Of a stretch of DNA of 61,610 bases, positions 46,778 through 56,780 are shown one piece after another. Positions within the stretch are counted from its first letter, which is position 1; each line of letters opens with the position of its first letter. The translations under genes and the position numbers were made by a program. The notes beneath the pieces are model-generated. The model was given only the letters and a program-made list of their open reading frames with translations, was not told the origin of the DNA and ran no database searches. The stretch spans positions 1 to 61,610 of the forward strand of contig NZ_JACXBU010000018.1 in the NCBI RefSeq assembly GCF_014700075.1, written 5' to 3'. The DNA comes from Pseudomonas sp. JM0905a (GTDB lineage Bacteria; Pseudomonadota; Gammaproteobacteria; Pseudomonadales; Pseudomonadaceae).

Positions 46778-49700
46778 ATGAGCGAGCAATCCCCCAGCCC
46801 CGAACAACTCCTGCAACGCCTCGATCAGGCCATGGGCGCCGACCGGCATCGCCTGCGCCGGCAGCTCCATGAACTGCGCAAACAGCCGGATGCCACCAAG
46901 CTGGCGCAATGGGTCGAGCGCTTCCAGGCCTCGGTGGCGCGGGCGGAGGCGCGGCGTGCCAGCGTGCCGGTGATGCGCTACGACGATGCCCTGCCCATCG
47001 CCGCCAAGCGCGACGAGATCAAGGCGGCCCTGGAAAAGCACCAGGTGCTGGTGATCGCCGGCGAAACCGGTTCGGGCAAGACCACCCAGTTGCCGAAGAT
47101 CTGCCTGGAGATCGGCCGCGGCACCCACGGTCTGATCGGCCATACCCAGCCGCGCCGGCTGGCGGCACGCAGCGTGGCCACGCGGGTTGCGGAAGAAATC
47201 GGCAGCCCCCTGGGCGAGCTGGTGGGCTACCAGGTGCGCTTCGAGGACCAGTCCAACGAACGCAGCCTGATCAAGCTGATGACCGACGGCATCCTGCTGG
47301 CCGAAACCCAGCACGACCGTTTCCTCGAACGCTACGACACCATCATCGTCGACGAGGCCCACGAGCGAAGCCTGAACATCGACTTCCTCCTCGGCTACCT
47401 GAAAACCCTGCTGCCGCGCCGCCCCGACCTCAAGCTGATCATCACCTCGGCCACCATCGACCTGGAGCGTTTCTCCAAGCATTTCGGTGGGGGCGGCCTT
47501 CCCGATGCGCCGATCATCGAAGTCTCCGGCCGCACCTACCCGGTGGACACCTGGTACCGGCCGCTGGCCGCCGAGGTGGACGAAGACGGCGAAGCGCTGT
47601 TCGACGACTTGTCCGTGGACCAGGGCATCCTCCGCGCCCTGGACGAGATCTCCGCCCACGAACGCGAAGTGGGCAAGCGCCCCGGCGACGTGCTGGTGTT
47701 CCTCCCCGGCGAGCGGGAAATCCGCGACTGCGCCGAGGTGCTGCGCAAGGCCAACCTCAAGCACACCGAAGTGCTGCCGTTGTACGCGCGCCTGACGCCG
47801 GCCGAACAGCAGAAAATCTTCCAGCCCATGCCGGGCCGCAAGATCGTCCTGTCCACCAACGTCGCGGAAACCTCGCTGACGGTGCCGGGCATCCGCTACG
47901 TGATCGACAGCGGCACCGCGCGCATCAGCCGCTACAGCTACCGCGCCAAGGTCCAGCGCCTGCCGGTGGAAGCGGTGTCCCAGGCCAGCGCCAACCAGCG
48001 CAAGGGCCGTTGCGGCCGGGTCGAGCCGGGTATCTGCGTACGCCTCTACAGCGAGGAAGATTTCCTTTCCCGCCCGACCTTCACCGACCCGGAGATCCTG
48101 CGCACCAACCTTGCGGCGGTGATCCTGCAGATGCTCCACCTGCGCCTGGGCGATATCGAAGCCTTCCCCTTCATCGAGCCGCCGGACGGCAAGGCGATCA
48201 AGGACGGCTTCACCCTGTTGCAGGAGCTCTCGGCGGTGAACCGCGAGAGCCAGCTCACCCCCATCGGCCGCCAGCTGGCGCGCCTGCCCATCGACCCGCG
48301 CCTGGGCCGCATGGTGCTGGAAGGCGCCCGCCAGGGCAGCCTCGACGAAGTGCTGGTGATTACCGCCGCGCTGTCGGTGCAGGACCCGCGCGAGCGCCCC
48401 ATCGAACGCCAGCAGGCCGCCGACCAGGCGCACGCGCAATGGAAGGATGTGGATTCCGATTTCGCCGCGCTGATCAACCTCTGGCGTGGCTTCGAGGAAC
48501 AGCGCCAGGCGCTGGGCTCCAACGCATTGCGCACCTGGTGCCGGAAGAACTTCCTCAACTACCTGCGCCTGCGCGAATGGCGCGACGCCCACCGCCAACT
48601 GGTGCTGATCTGCCGCGAGCTGAAGCTCTTCCCCGTAGCCGGCAAGGGCGAGAGCACCGAAGCTGCCAAGCCACAGAAAGACGCCAAACCACGTCCTCAG
48701 CCGGCGCCCGGCAAGGCGGGTGAAGCCCCCGAGCGCAGCATCGATTACGCCAAGGTGCACAAGGCGATCCTCTGCGGCCTGCTGAGCCAGATCGGCCAGA
48801 AGACCGAAGACGGCGACTACCTCGGCGCGCGTCAGCGGCGCTTCTGGATCCATCCGGGCACCGCCATCGCCAGGAAGCGCCCGCAGTGGGTGATGACCGC
48901 CGAGCTGGTGGAAACCACCAAGCTGTTCGCGCGAATGGTGGCGAAGATCGAGCCGGACTGGCTGGAGCCCCTGGCCGGCCACCTGGTGAAGAAGAATCAC
49001 CTGGAGCCGCACTGGGAGAAGCGTCGCGGCCAGGTCGTGGCCTTCGAGCAGATCACCCTCTACGGCCTGATCATCGTCGGCCGCCGCGCGGTGCATTACG
49101 GCCCGGTGGACCCGGAAGTCTCCCGTGAGCTGTTCATCCGCGAAGGCCTGGTACGTGGCGAAATCCACAGCAGGGCGAAATGCCTCGCGGCCAACCGGCA
49201 GTTGCTGGAGAAACTCGACGAACTGGAAGCCAAGGCTCGCCGCCGTGACATCCTCGCCGATGAGGAAACCCTGTTCGCCTACTACGCGGCGCGCCTGCCG
49301 GCGGACATCTACCAGACCGCCAGCTTCGAGAAATGGTACGAGCGCGAAAGGGCGAACAACCCTGACCTGTTGATCATGCGCGAGGAGGACGTGCTGGCCC
49401 GCGAAGCCAGCGAAGTCACCGCCGCGCAGTACCCGGACAAACTGCGCCTGGGCGAATTGCAACTGCCGCTGACCTACCACTTCGAACCCGGTCACCCGCG
49501 TGACGGCGTGACCCTGCGGGTGCCGGCGCCGCTGCTGCCGCAATTGCCGGCGGAGCGCCTGGAATGGCTGGTGCCGGGTCTGCTGGAGGCCAAGTGCGTC
49601 GCCCTGGTGCGCAACCTGCCCAAGGCCATCCGCAAGAACTTCGTACCGGTGCCGGACTTCGTGAAGGCGGCGCTGGACAAGATCGTCTTCGGCCAGGGTT

Positions 49701-50797
49701 CGTTGCCTGAATCCCTGGGCCGCGAACTCACCCGCATGACCGGCGCCCGCGTGCCGGAAGAAGCCTGGGTCGAGGCCGCGGTGCAGCTGGAAAACCACCT
49801 GAAGATGAACCTCGAGGTGGTGGACGCCCGTGGCAAGTTCCTCGGCGAAGGACGCGACCTGGCCGAGATCACCGCGCGCTTTGCCGAAGCCAGCCAGGCC
49901 GCCCTGGCCATTCCGCAGGCGCAGCAGGAGCAGAAGCCGGTGGAGGCCAAGGGCTTTGCCCAGGTGGCGGAAAAGACCCAGCAGAAGGTCGCCGGCCTTT
50001 CCATGACCGTCTACCCCGCGCTGGTGGAGGAGGGTGGCAGCGTCAAGGAAAGCCGCTTCCCTACCCAGGCCGAAGCTGACTGGCAACACCGTCGCGCCCT
50101 GCAGCGCCTCTTGCTGCAGCAACTGGCGGAAACCGCCAAGTTCCTCCGCGGCAAGTTGCCGGGCCTTACCGAGCTGGGCGTGCTGTATCGCGACATGGGC
50201 CGCGTCGATGCGCTGGTGGAAGACATTCTCCTGGCCAGCCTGGACAGCTGCATCCTCGACGGCGAAGCCAGCCTGCCCCGCGACGGCGCCGCTCTGGCCT
50301 CGCTCGCCGAGAAGAAGCGCGGCGCCTGGGCCGAGCACGCTGAGCGCCTGGCGCGCCTGACCCTGGAAATCCTCAAGCTCTGGCATGCCCTGCAGAAGCG
50401 CTTCAAGGGCCGCATCGACCTGGCCCAGGCGGTGGCGCTGAACGACATCAAGGCGCAGCTGGGCAACCTGGTCTATCCGGGCTTCGTCCGCGAAACCCCG
50501 GTCGAATGGTTGAGGGAGCTACCGCGCTACCTCAAGGCCATCGAGCAGCGTTTCGACAAGATCGCTGCCCAGCTGCAGCGCGACCGCGTCTGGTCCGGCG
50601 AGCTGGCTGGTTACTGGGAGCAATACCAGGCGCGCCTGGCCAAGCACGCCCAGGAAGGCAAGCGCGACCCGGAGCTGGTGCTCTATCGCTGGATGCTGGA
50701 GGAATACCGCGTGTCGCTGTTCGCCCAGCAGCTGGGTACGAAGATGGCGGTGTCCGACAAGCGCCTGAACAAACAGTGGAGCCAGGTAGAAGCCTGA
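46778..50797 (+). CDS. hrpA: ATP-dependent RNA helicase HrpA (DEAH box)
   Basis: A 1339-aa DEAH/RHA helicase. Walker A GETGSGKTT (K101), DEAH box D192-H195, SATIDLERF, and the second RecA domain with QRKGRCGRVEPG. HA2 and OB domains follow, then a long C-terminal DUF3418 region. E. coli HrpA acts on mRNA processing and stalled ribosomes. The ATG at 46778 gives MSEQSPSPEQLLQRLDQ; the in-frame extension to 46661 runs through the REP hairpin and is rejected. Its stop overlaps the next start. Confidence 0.95.
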   Translation: MSEQSPSPEQLLQRLDQAMGADRHRLRRQLHELRKQPDATKLAQWVERFQASVARAEARRASVPVMRYDDALPIAAKRDEIKAALEKHQVLVIAGETGSGKTTQLPKICLEIGRGTHGLIGHTQPRRLAARSVATRVAEEIGSPLGELVGYQVRFEDQSNERSLIKLMTDGILLAETQHDRFLERYDTIIVDEAHERSLNIDFLLGYLKTLLPRRPDLKLIITSATIDLERFSKHFGGGGLPDAPIIEVSGRTYPVDTWYRPLAAEVDEDGEALFDDLSVDQGILRALDEISAHEREVGKRPGDVLVFLPGEREIRDCAEVLRKANLKHTEVLPLYARLTPAEQQKIFQPMPGRKIVLSTNVAETSLTVPGIRYVIDSGTARISRYSYRAKVQRLPVEAVSQASANQRKGRCGRVEPGICVRLYSEEDFLSRPTFTDPEILRTNLAAVILQMLHLRLGDIEAFPFIEPPDGKAIKDGFTLLQELSAVNRESQLTPIGRQLARLPIDPRLGRMVLEGARQGSLDEVLVITAALSVQDPRERPIERQQAADQAHAQWKDVDSDFAALINLWRGFEEQRQALGSNALRTWCRKNFLNYLRLREWRDAHRQLVLICRELKLFPVAGKGESTEAAKPQKDAKPRPQPAPGKAGEAPERSIDYAKVHKAILCGLLSQIGQKTEDGDYLGARQRRFWIHPGTAIARKRPQWVMTAELVETTKLFARMVAKIEPDWLEPLAGHLVKKNHLEPHWEKRRGQVVAFEQITLYGLIIVGRRAVHYGPVDPEVSRELFIREGLVRGEIHSRAKCLAANRQLLEKLDELEAKARRRDILADEETLFAYYAARLPADIYQTASFEKWYERERANNPDLLIMREEDVLAREASEVTAAQYPDKLRLGELQLPLTYHFEPGHPRDGVTLRVPAPLLPQLPAERLEWLVPGLLEAKCVALVRNLPKAIRKNFVPVPDFVKAALDKIVFGQGSLPESLGRELTRMTGARVPEEAWVEAAVQLENHLKMNLEVVDARGKFLGEGRDLAEITARFAEASQAALAIPQAQQEQKPVEAKGFAQVAEKTQQKVAGLSMTVYPALVEEGGSVKESRFPTQAEADWQHRRALQRLLLQQLAETAKFLRGKLPGLTELGVLYRDMGRVDALVEDILLASLDSCILDGEASLPRDGAALASLAEKKRGAWAEHAERLARLTLEILKLWHALQKRFKGRIDLAQAVALNDIKAQLGNLVYPGFVRETPVEWLRELPRYLKAIEQRFDKIAAQLQRDRVWSGELAGYWEQYQARLAKHAQEGKRDPELVLYRWMLEEYRVSLFAQQLGTKMAVSDKRLNKQWSQVEA

Positions 50798-51333
50798 TGA
50801 GCGATTCCTTCGAAATCCGTCCCATGAGCCCCGAGCTCTACCGCAAGCAGACCCGCCGCATCACCCTGGTGGTCGCGGCGATCTTCATCGCCCTGGCGCT
50901 GCTGTTGTCCACCTTTTGCGTACAGGTGTTCGGCACGCCCGGCGGCGATAACTTCCGCTGGAACCTGATTGGTGTGCTGGCCGGGCTGGCGATTACCGTC
51001 GCCGTGGTGCGCATCCAGCTCTGGCCACGCCCCTGGATGGCCCCGGCCGTTTACGGCTGGCAGCTCAAGCGCAGCCTGATGCGCGTCACCAACGTCATGC
51101 ACAAGGTCAAGGCGGGAGTGGCGGCGGGAGATCCAGCGGCGATGAAGCTGCTGCGCTTCTACCACCTGGGCCTGACCCAGATGCACCAGCTGGACGGCAA
51201 CAGCGCCGACCTCAGCCACCACGTGCGCGAGATCGACCAGCATCGCGAAGCGATGGAGGCACAGGGGCTGGAAGTGGAGCAGAACCGTCTGGACCTGGCC
51301 TGGCTGGAGGCGGTGAAGGGGTACGGCAAGTAG
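50797..51333 (+). CDS. DUF3087-like membrane protein
   Basis: A 178-aa protein whose ATG overlaps the hrpA stop (TGATG). Two membrane helices (LVVAAIFIALALLLSTFCVQVF; LIGVLAGLAITVAVVRIQLW) precede a soluble helical C-terminal domain. It resembles the DUF3087 family of Pseudomonas inner-membrane proteins; function unknown. Coupling to hrpA is strong. Confidence 0.85.
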   Translation: MSDSFEIRPMSPELYRKQTRRITLVVAAIFIALALLLSTFCVQVFGTPGGDNFRWNLIGVLAGLAITVAVVRIQLWPRPWMAPAVYGWQLKRSLMRVTNVMHKVKAGVAAGDPAAMKLLRFYHLGLTQMHQLDGNSADLSHHVREIDQHREAMEAQGLEVEQNRLDLAWLEAVKGYGK

Positions 51334-51401
51334 TTCCGACAAGATCCAACCAATCCGCCCAGCTTCAGGCCCGGGTGCGCTTCAGGATTACTGAGTGCTG
51401 T

Positions 51402-51690
51402 CCGGCGCGAGTCACCCCTCTACCTTTGGGAGAGGGGAGGGGGTGAGGGAAATTGTGCCGCGCATGTAATCCCAAGGGCAGCTCTTCGATCTGCTTGGCG
51501 AATGAATTCGCCCCTACAGGGCCCGTGCCAGGGCAAGGTGGCGCCGGCGCGAGTCACCCCTCGCCCTCTGGGGTGAAGAGGCACGCTTTCGGAAGCACCG
51601 CTTCCGGTGCCGATGAACGACTGAGCGCGAAGCGATCGGGCTGGGGCGCAGAGCGGGGGCCGGGGCGGGCCGCGTTCGGATGAGGGGGCC
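51402..51690. repeat. Cluster of dispersed repeats in a 383-bp convergent gap
   Basis: The gap (51334-51716) has no gene. A 19-bp direct repeat, CCGGCGCGAGTCACCCCTC, occurs at 51402-51420 and 51544-51562, each starting a CCCTCTCCC-type unit. A REP core lies at 51495-51518 between them. The second unit appears interrupted by about 80 bp of unrelated sequence. Confidence 0.7.
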
Positions 51691-51716
51691 TTCAGGCTAG
51701 CGCGAAAGCCAAGCTG

Positions 51717-52667
51717 CTATCGCCCCCCCAACCTCAAGCTGTACTCCGCCACTGCCTTCTCATCCGCCGCCACGCGCTCCGGCAGGAATTCACGGAGGAA
51801 TTCCACCCAGGTACGGATCTTCGCGTCGAGGAATTGCCGCGAAGGGTAGAGGGCGTAGATGCCCAGGGGAAAGAGGCTGTGGTTGGGCAGGACGCGCACC
51901 AGGCTGCCGTCCCTCAGGCCGCTGATGGCCGAGTACACCGGCACCACGCCAACCCCTATGCCGGCCTTGATGGCTTCGGTCATGGCGTCGGCGGTGTTCA
52001 CCTGGAAGGGCGTCTGGCTGATGCTGACCATCTCCTGGCCGTCCGGTCCTTCGAACAGCCACTTGTCCAGGGACATCACGTTGTTCACCAGGCGCAGGCA
52101 GCGGTGCTTCGCCAGCTCAGCGGGCAGGCGCGGCGCGCCGTGCTTCTCGATGTAGCCGGGCGATGCGCAGAGCACGCTGTAGGTGGTGCCGAGCTGCTTG
52201 GAAATGAACCCCGAGTCCGGCAGTTCCTGGGCGATCACCACCGAGATGTCGTAACCCTCGTCGAGGATGTCGGTGGTGCGGTTGGCCAGGGTCAGGTCGA
52301 AGCTCACGTCCGGGTATTTCTCGCTGTACCCGGCGATGGCCTTGATCAGGTAGTGCTGGCCGATGCCGGTCATGGCATGCACCTTCAGATTGCCCACTGG
52401 GCGTGCATGAGCCTCGCTGGCCTCGGCTTCGGCCTCTTCGATATAGCCAAGGATCTGCTCGCAGCGCAGCAGGTAGCGCTGGCCGGCTTCGGTCAGGGCG
52501 ATGCGGCGGGTGGTGCGGTGCAGCAGGCGGGTGCGCAGATGGGTTTCGAGGGTCGCTACCGCGCGGGAGATGTAGGAAGTGGTGAGGTCCATGCGCTGGG
52601 CAGCCGCAGTGAAGCTGCCGGTTTCCGCCACGCAGACGAAGGCGCGCATGTTGAAAAGGATGTCCAT
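51717..52667 (-). CDS. LysR-family regulator (AaeR/CrgA-like)
   Basis: A 316-aa LysR regulator, with helix-turn-helix GSFTAAAQRMDLTTSYISRAV and effector domain. It is of the CrgA-type clade (RTTRRIALTEAGQRYL). It is divergent from the second FUSC efflux operon with a 178-bp shared region, like aaeR next to aaeXAB in E. coli, and probably activates that operon in response to an aromatic acid. Confidence 0.88.
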   Translation of the reverse strand: MDILFNMRAFVCVAETGSFTAAAQRMDLTTSYISRAVATLETHLRTRLLHRTTRRIALTEAGQRYLLRCEQILGYIEEAEAEASEAHARPVGNLKVHAMTGIGQHYLIKAIAGYSEKYPDVSFDLTLANRTTDILDEGYDISVVIAQELPDSGFISKQLGTTYSVLCASPGYIEKHGAPRLPAELAKHRCLRLVNNVMSLDKWLFEGPDGQEMVSISQTPFQVNTADAMTEAIKAGIGVGVVPVYSAISGLRDGSLVRVLPNHSLFPLGIYALYPSRQFLDAKIRTWVEFLREFLPERVAADEKAVAEYSLRLGGR

Positions 52668-52845
52668 GTAGGGTCCTGGCCCGGAAGGGAGCCGAATTTT
52701 GTCACGAAGTATGTCGGTGGATTATGGCTGATTCAGTACACAATCCTTTATCTATCCGTCGCCTTATCGCCGAGAGTGCCCAGTTCTAGAATCGCCGCCG
52801 TTCCAGGCATCAGCCCTGGTTACCCAGCATTCAGGATATGCCGCA

Positions 52846-54354
52846 GTGCACCGCAATCCTTGGCCCGGCGTCGCCCGCGCCAGTCTGTTCTCCGTCGTTT
52901 CGCTCCTCTGCGCTTGTATCGATAGTCAGGGCATAGCCCCCCAGGCCGAGCGCCTGGACGCCACCCAATTGGACCCCGGTTCGGCCATTCGCCGTGCCGA
53001 GCGCGATGCTGCCTGGCCCAGCACCCAGTGGTGGCGCGCCTACGGCGACCCGCAACTGGACGTCTGGATGGAGCAGGCACTGGCCGACAGCCCCAGCTTG
53101 GCCATGGCCGCTGCCCGCGTACGCCAGGCCCGCGCCCTGGCCGGGGTGGTGGAGTCGGCCGAGCAGCCCCAGGTCAACTTCGATGCCAACCTGCAGCGCA
53201 AACGCTGGCCCGATGATTACTTCTACGGCCCCGGTGAACTCGCCCGCACCACCAGTTGGAACAACATCAGCCTGCTGGGTTTTTCCTATGACCTCGACCT
53301 CTGGGGCCGTGAGCGCAGCCGCAGCCACCAGGCCCTGGACCAGACCCGCGTAGCGGTGGCCGAGGCGCGCCTGGCCGCGCTGGAACTGCAGGGCAACCTG
53401 GTGCGCAGCTATATCCGGCTGGCACTGTTGCACGCGGAGATGGATGTCGCCCGGGCCAATCTTTCCCAGCAGGAACAAGTCCTGCACCTAGCCGAGCGTC
53501 GCCTGCGCGATGGTATCGGTACGCGCCTGGACGTCAGCCGCGCCGAGGCGCCCCTGCCGGAAAGCCATCGGCAGATCGACGCGCTGGACGAATCCATCGC
53601 CCTGACCCGCAACCAGCTCGCCGCCCTGGCCGGCAAGGGGCCGGGGGAGGGTGAACGCTTGCAGCGTCCCACACTCGATCTGCAGAACCTGCCCGGCCTG
53701 CCGGCGCAGCTGCCGCTGGAACTGCTCGGGCGCCGGCCAGACCTGGTGGCCAGCCGCTGGCAGGTGGCGGCGCAGGCGCGTGGCATCGAAGTCGCCAAGG
53801 CCGGCTTCTATCCCAACGTCAACCTGCTGGGCGGCATCGGCTCCAACGCCACCCAGGGCGGCGTGCTGGATTTCCTGCGCTACGACAAGCTCACCTACAG
53901 CCTCGGCCCGGCCCTCAGTCTGCCGGTGTTCGACGGCGGCCTGCGCCGTGGCGAACTCGGCGCCGCTGCTGCCGAATACGACCTGGCGGTGGAGCAGTAC
54001 AACCAGACACTGGTCGCCGCGCTGCAACAGGTGGCCGATGCCCTGGTGCGCATCAAGTCGCTGCATCAGCAGCAGGCACTGGCCGCCGAAGCGGTGGCCG
54101 CCGCGCAGAAGACCTGCGACCTCGCGTTGCTGGCCCAGCAACGCGGCCTGACCGACTTCGATACGGTGCTGGAAACCCAGCCCGAATTGTTCCAGCGCCA
54201 GCTCCAGCAACAGCAGGTCCGCGCGGCGCTGCTCGGCGCCCAGGCCGACCTGCTGCTGGCCCTTGGCGGCGGCGTGATGCCCGAGCCGGGCGGCCCTTCC
54301 GATGCCGGCCTGGCACCGCAGGAACCGCGCCTGCGCTTTCTTCCCAAGTCCTGA
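52846..54354 (+). CDS. Outer membrane factor lipoprotein (NodT/OprM family)
   Basis: A 502-aa TolC-like channel. The lipobox is LLCAC (C24). The repeat pattern WWRAYGDPQLDVWMEQAL and RRPDLVASRWQVAAQARGIEVAKAGFYPNV is typical of NodT-type factors. A GTG start follows AGGAT. It is the first gene of the OMF-FUSC-DUF1656-HlyD operon and gives this operon a complete tripartite set, unlike the copy at 37-40 kb. Confidence 0.9.
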   Translation: MHRNPWPGVARASLFSVVSLLCACIDSQGIAPQAERLDATQLDPGSAIRRAERDAAWPSTQWWRAYGDPQLDVWMEQALADSPSLAMAAARVRQARALAGVVESAEQPQVNFDANLQRKRWPDDYFYGPGELARTTSWNNISLLGFSYDLDLWGRERSRSHQALDQTRVAVAEARLAALELQGNLVRSYIRLALLHAEMDVARANLSQQEQVLHLAERRLRDGIGTRLDVSRAEAPLPESHRQIDALDESIALTRNQLAALAGKGPGEGERLQRPTLDLQNLPGLPAQLPLELLGRRPDLVASRWQVAAQARGIEVAKAGFYPNVNLLGGIGSNATQGGVLDFLRYDKLTYSLGPALSLPVFDGGLRRGELGAAAAEYDLAVEQYNQTLVAALQQVADALVRIKSLHQQQALAAEAVAAAQKTCDLALLAQQRGLTDFDTVLETQPELFQRQLQQQQVRAALLGAQADLLLALGGGVMPEPGGPSDAGLAPQEPRLRFLPKS

Positions 54355-54363
54355 GGTCCCTTC

Positions 54364-56583
54364 ATGGTGCAAACCTTCAACCGCGCGCTGGCCGACTGGG
54401 CGCGCAGTGACGGCCTGACCTGGGCCTTCATCTTCAAGGCGCTGCTCACTGCCTTCCTGGCGCTGTGGCTGGCCTATCGCCTGGAACTACCGCAGCCGGG
54501 AACCGTGCTGGTGACCGTGTTCATCGTCATGCAGCCGCAGAGCGGGCAGGTCCTGGCCAAGAGCTTCTACCGCATCATCGGCACCCTGTTGGGGCTGACG
54601 GTGATGGTGGCGCTGATCGCCCTGTTCAACCAGGAGCGGGTGCTGTTCATGCTCTGCCTGGCGATCTGGATCGGCCTGTGCACAGCCGGGGCTGCGCGCT
54701 ATCGCGACTTCCGCGGCTACGCCTGCGTGCTGGCCGGCTACACGGCGGTGATGATCGGCCTGCCGGCCACGACCCACCCCGACGACGCCTTCATGTTGGC
54801 GCTCTGGCGGGTGCTGGAAATCAGCCTGGGCATTCTCTGCACCGGCCTGGTCAACGGGCTGATCCTGCCGCAGAGCACCAGTACCGACCTGCGCAACACC
54901 CTGCATGGACGCTTCCGCGACTTCGCCGCCTTCGCCTGCGAAGGGCTGGCCGGCGGCCTGGATACCGCGCGCTTCGACGCCAGCACCGCGCGCTTTGCCG
55001 CCGCCGCCGTGAGCCTGGAGAACATGCGCAGCGCAACCGCCTTCGAAGACCCGCACATGCGCATGCGCAGCGGGCGCCTGGCGCGGCTGAACAATGAGTT
55101 CATGGTGCTCTCCACCCGTTTCCACGGCCTGCACCAGTTGCTGCGCCGTCTCACTGTAGGAGCGAGCTCTGCTCGCGAAGGCTCCGAGCCGACGGAATTC
55201 GCCAGCAGAGCTGGCTCCTACGGTGGGATCGTGCTCGCTTCATTGCAGCCGTGCCTGGCCGAAATCGCCGGCCTGCTCGCGCCACTTCGCGATCGCCTCA
55301 GCAGCGAAGCCGAGGCGGCGCAGCTCGCCATCCGCCTGGAGGCCTGCAAGCAGGAGCTGATGCAGCTGATCCGCAGCGGTCGGGCGCAGCTCGCCATGCA
55401 GCAACCCAGCGAAGCCCAGAGCCTGGACTACGACACCGCCGCCGAACTGCTCTATCGCTTCGCCGACGACCTGCACAACTACGCCCAAACCCACGCCTCG
55501 CTGCTGGACGACCACCACGCGCGCGAGCAGTGGAAAGAAAACTTCCGACCCCGCGCCAACGCCGTGGCCGCCGCCGTGGCGGGATTGCGCAGCAGCCTGC
55601 TGATCCTGGTGCTCAGTGTGTTCTGGATGGCCACCGCCTGGCCCAGTGGCGGAACCTTCGCCATGACCATCGGCATGGTTTCGGCCCTGGCGTCGTCCTC
55701 GTCCAATCCCCGGCGCCTTTCGTTGCAGCTCACCCTGGGTGCTTCCGCCGGCGCCTGCCTCGGCATCTTCATGACCTTCCGGGTGTTGCCCGATATCGAC
55801 GGATTCGCGCTGCTCTGCTGTGCGCTGGCACCCGTGGTCGCCCTGGGCGCCTGGATGCTCGCGCGGCCGCAAGTGGCCGGCGCCGGCCTGGGCCTGCTGG
55901 TGTGGTTCGCCATGACCTCCATGCCCGCCAACCAGACCCTGTTCGACCCCCATCGGGTGCTCAACGAGTACCTCGCCTCGGTGCTGTCCATGGCGTTGGC
56001 CACTGCGGCGGCTGCCGTGCTGCTGCCACCCAACCGGCCCTGGCTCTGGCGCCGCCTGGAACATGACCTGCGCATGTGCGTGGTACGCGCGGTGAGTGGC
56101 CGGATGAAGGGGCTGGTCTCCGGCTTCGAAAGCGGCACCCGCGATCTGCTGAACCAGGCCTACCTGTATTCCGCCGGCCGCCCGGATGTGCAGCGCCAGC
56201 TGCTGCGCTGGATGTTCCTGGTGCAGGAAGTAGGGCATGCGGTGATCGAGCTGCGCCTGGAACAGGCACGCCTGCCGGCGCTGTCCTGCTACGCCGAGTC
56301 CATGCCCTGGCGCAACGCCATCCGCGCTATGGGGCGTGCGCTGGTGCGGCTGTTCATCCAACCCTCGGAAGCCAACCGCCAGCGTGCCCTGTCTGCCGTG
56401 GAACAGGCTATCGACAGCGTGCGCGGCACCGCCGAGCCCTGTGCACCGCAGTTCGAGACATCCCCCCTGCGCAGGCTGCAGAGCTACCTGCACTTCATCC
56501 GCACGTCCCTGCTGGACCCGCAGACCCCGCTGACCGGCGACGCCGTGCCGGCACGCCTGCAAGGAGCCGCCCATGCCGCGTGA
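54364..56583 (+). CDS. FUSC-family (AaeB-like) efflux protein, system 2, with REP insertion
   Basis: A 739-aa inner-membrane protein with the FUSC signature and two membrane blocks (about residues 20-170 and 410-560). Residues 265-286 are encoded by a 66-bp REP hairpin read in frame without a stop; they fall in the cytosolic linker between the membrane blocks. It is about 75 aa longer than the paralogue at 37 kb, only partly from this insertion. The end overlaps the DUF1656 gene by 11 bp. Confidence 0.9.
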   Translation: MVQTFNRALADWARSDGLTWAFIFKALLTAFLALWLAYRLELPQPGTVLVTVFIVMQPQSGQVLAKSFYRIIGTLLGLTVMVALIALFNQERVLFMLCLAIWIGLCTAGAARYRDFRGYACVLAGYTAVMIGLPATTHPDDAFMLALWRVLEISLGILCTGLVNGLILPQSTSTDLRNTLHGRFRDFAAFACEGLAGGLDTARFDASTARFAAAAVSLENMRSATAFEDPHMRMRSGRLARLNNEFMVLSTRFHGLHQLLRRLTVGASSAREGSEPTEFASRAGSYGGIVLASLQPCLAEIAGLLAPLRDRLSSEAEAAQLAIRLEACKQELMQLIRSGRAQLAMQQPSEAQSLDYDTAAELLYRFADDLHNYAQTHASLLDDHHAREQWKENFRPRANAVAAAVAGLRSSLLILVLSVFWMATAWPSGGTFAMTIGMVSALASSSSNPRRLSLQLTLGASAGACLGIFMTFRVLPDIDGFALLCCALAPVVALGAWMLARPQVAGAGLGLLVWFAMTSMPANQTLFDPHRVLNEYLASVLSMALATAAAAVLLPPNRPWLWRRLEHDLRMCVVRAVSGRMKGLVSGFESGTRDLLNQAYLYSAGRPDVQRQLLRWMFLVQEVGHAVIELRLEQARLPALSCYAESMPWRNAIRAMGRALVRLFIQPSEANRQRALSAVEQAIDSVRGTAEPCAPQFETSPLRRLQSYLHFIRTSLLDPQTPLTGDAVPARLQGAAHAA
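55156..55221. repeat. REP pair (BIME-like) inside a coding sequence
   Basis: Arms 55156-55179 (GTAGGAGCGAGCTCTGCTCG...) and 55198-55221 are inverted repeats of 24 bp with two mismatches. The unit is 66 bp, a multiple of three, and begins on a codon boundary. The motif differs from the GGGGCGAATTC REP used elsewhere in the window and matches the GTAGGAGCGAGC type of Pseudomonas. Confidence 0.9.
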
Positions 56584-56773
56584 GATCGTCCTGCACGGCG
56601 TCTATATGCCGAGCCTGACCCTGCTGTTCCTGGTGGCCTTCCTGCTCGGCTGGGGGCTGGACCGCCTGTTCGCCTGGTGCGGCCTCTATCGCCACGCCTG
56701 GCACCCGGCGCTGCTGCGCGTCGGCCTGTTCACCTGCCTGTACTGCGCCCTGGCGCTGACCATCTACCGTTGA
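56573..56773 (+). CDS. DUF1656 small membrane protein (AaeX-like), system 2
   Basis: A 66-aa protein with two membrane helices (LTLLFLVAFLLGWGLDRLF; LFTCLYCALALTIY). AAGGAG lies 7 bp before the ATG, which overlaps the FUSC stop region. Same role and order as in system 1. Confidence 0.88.
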   Translation: MPREIVLHGVYMPSLTLLFLVAFLLGWGLDRLFAWCGLYRHAWHPALLRVGLFTCLYCALALTIYR

Positions 56774-56780
56774 GGCCCCC

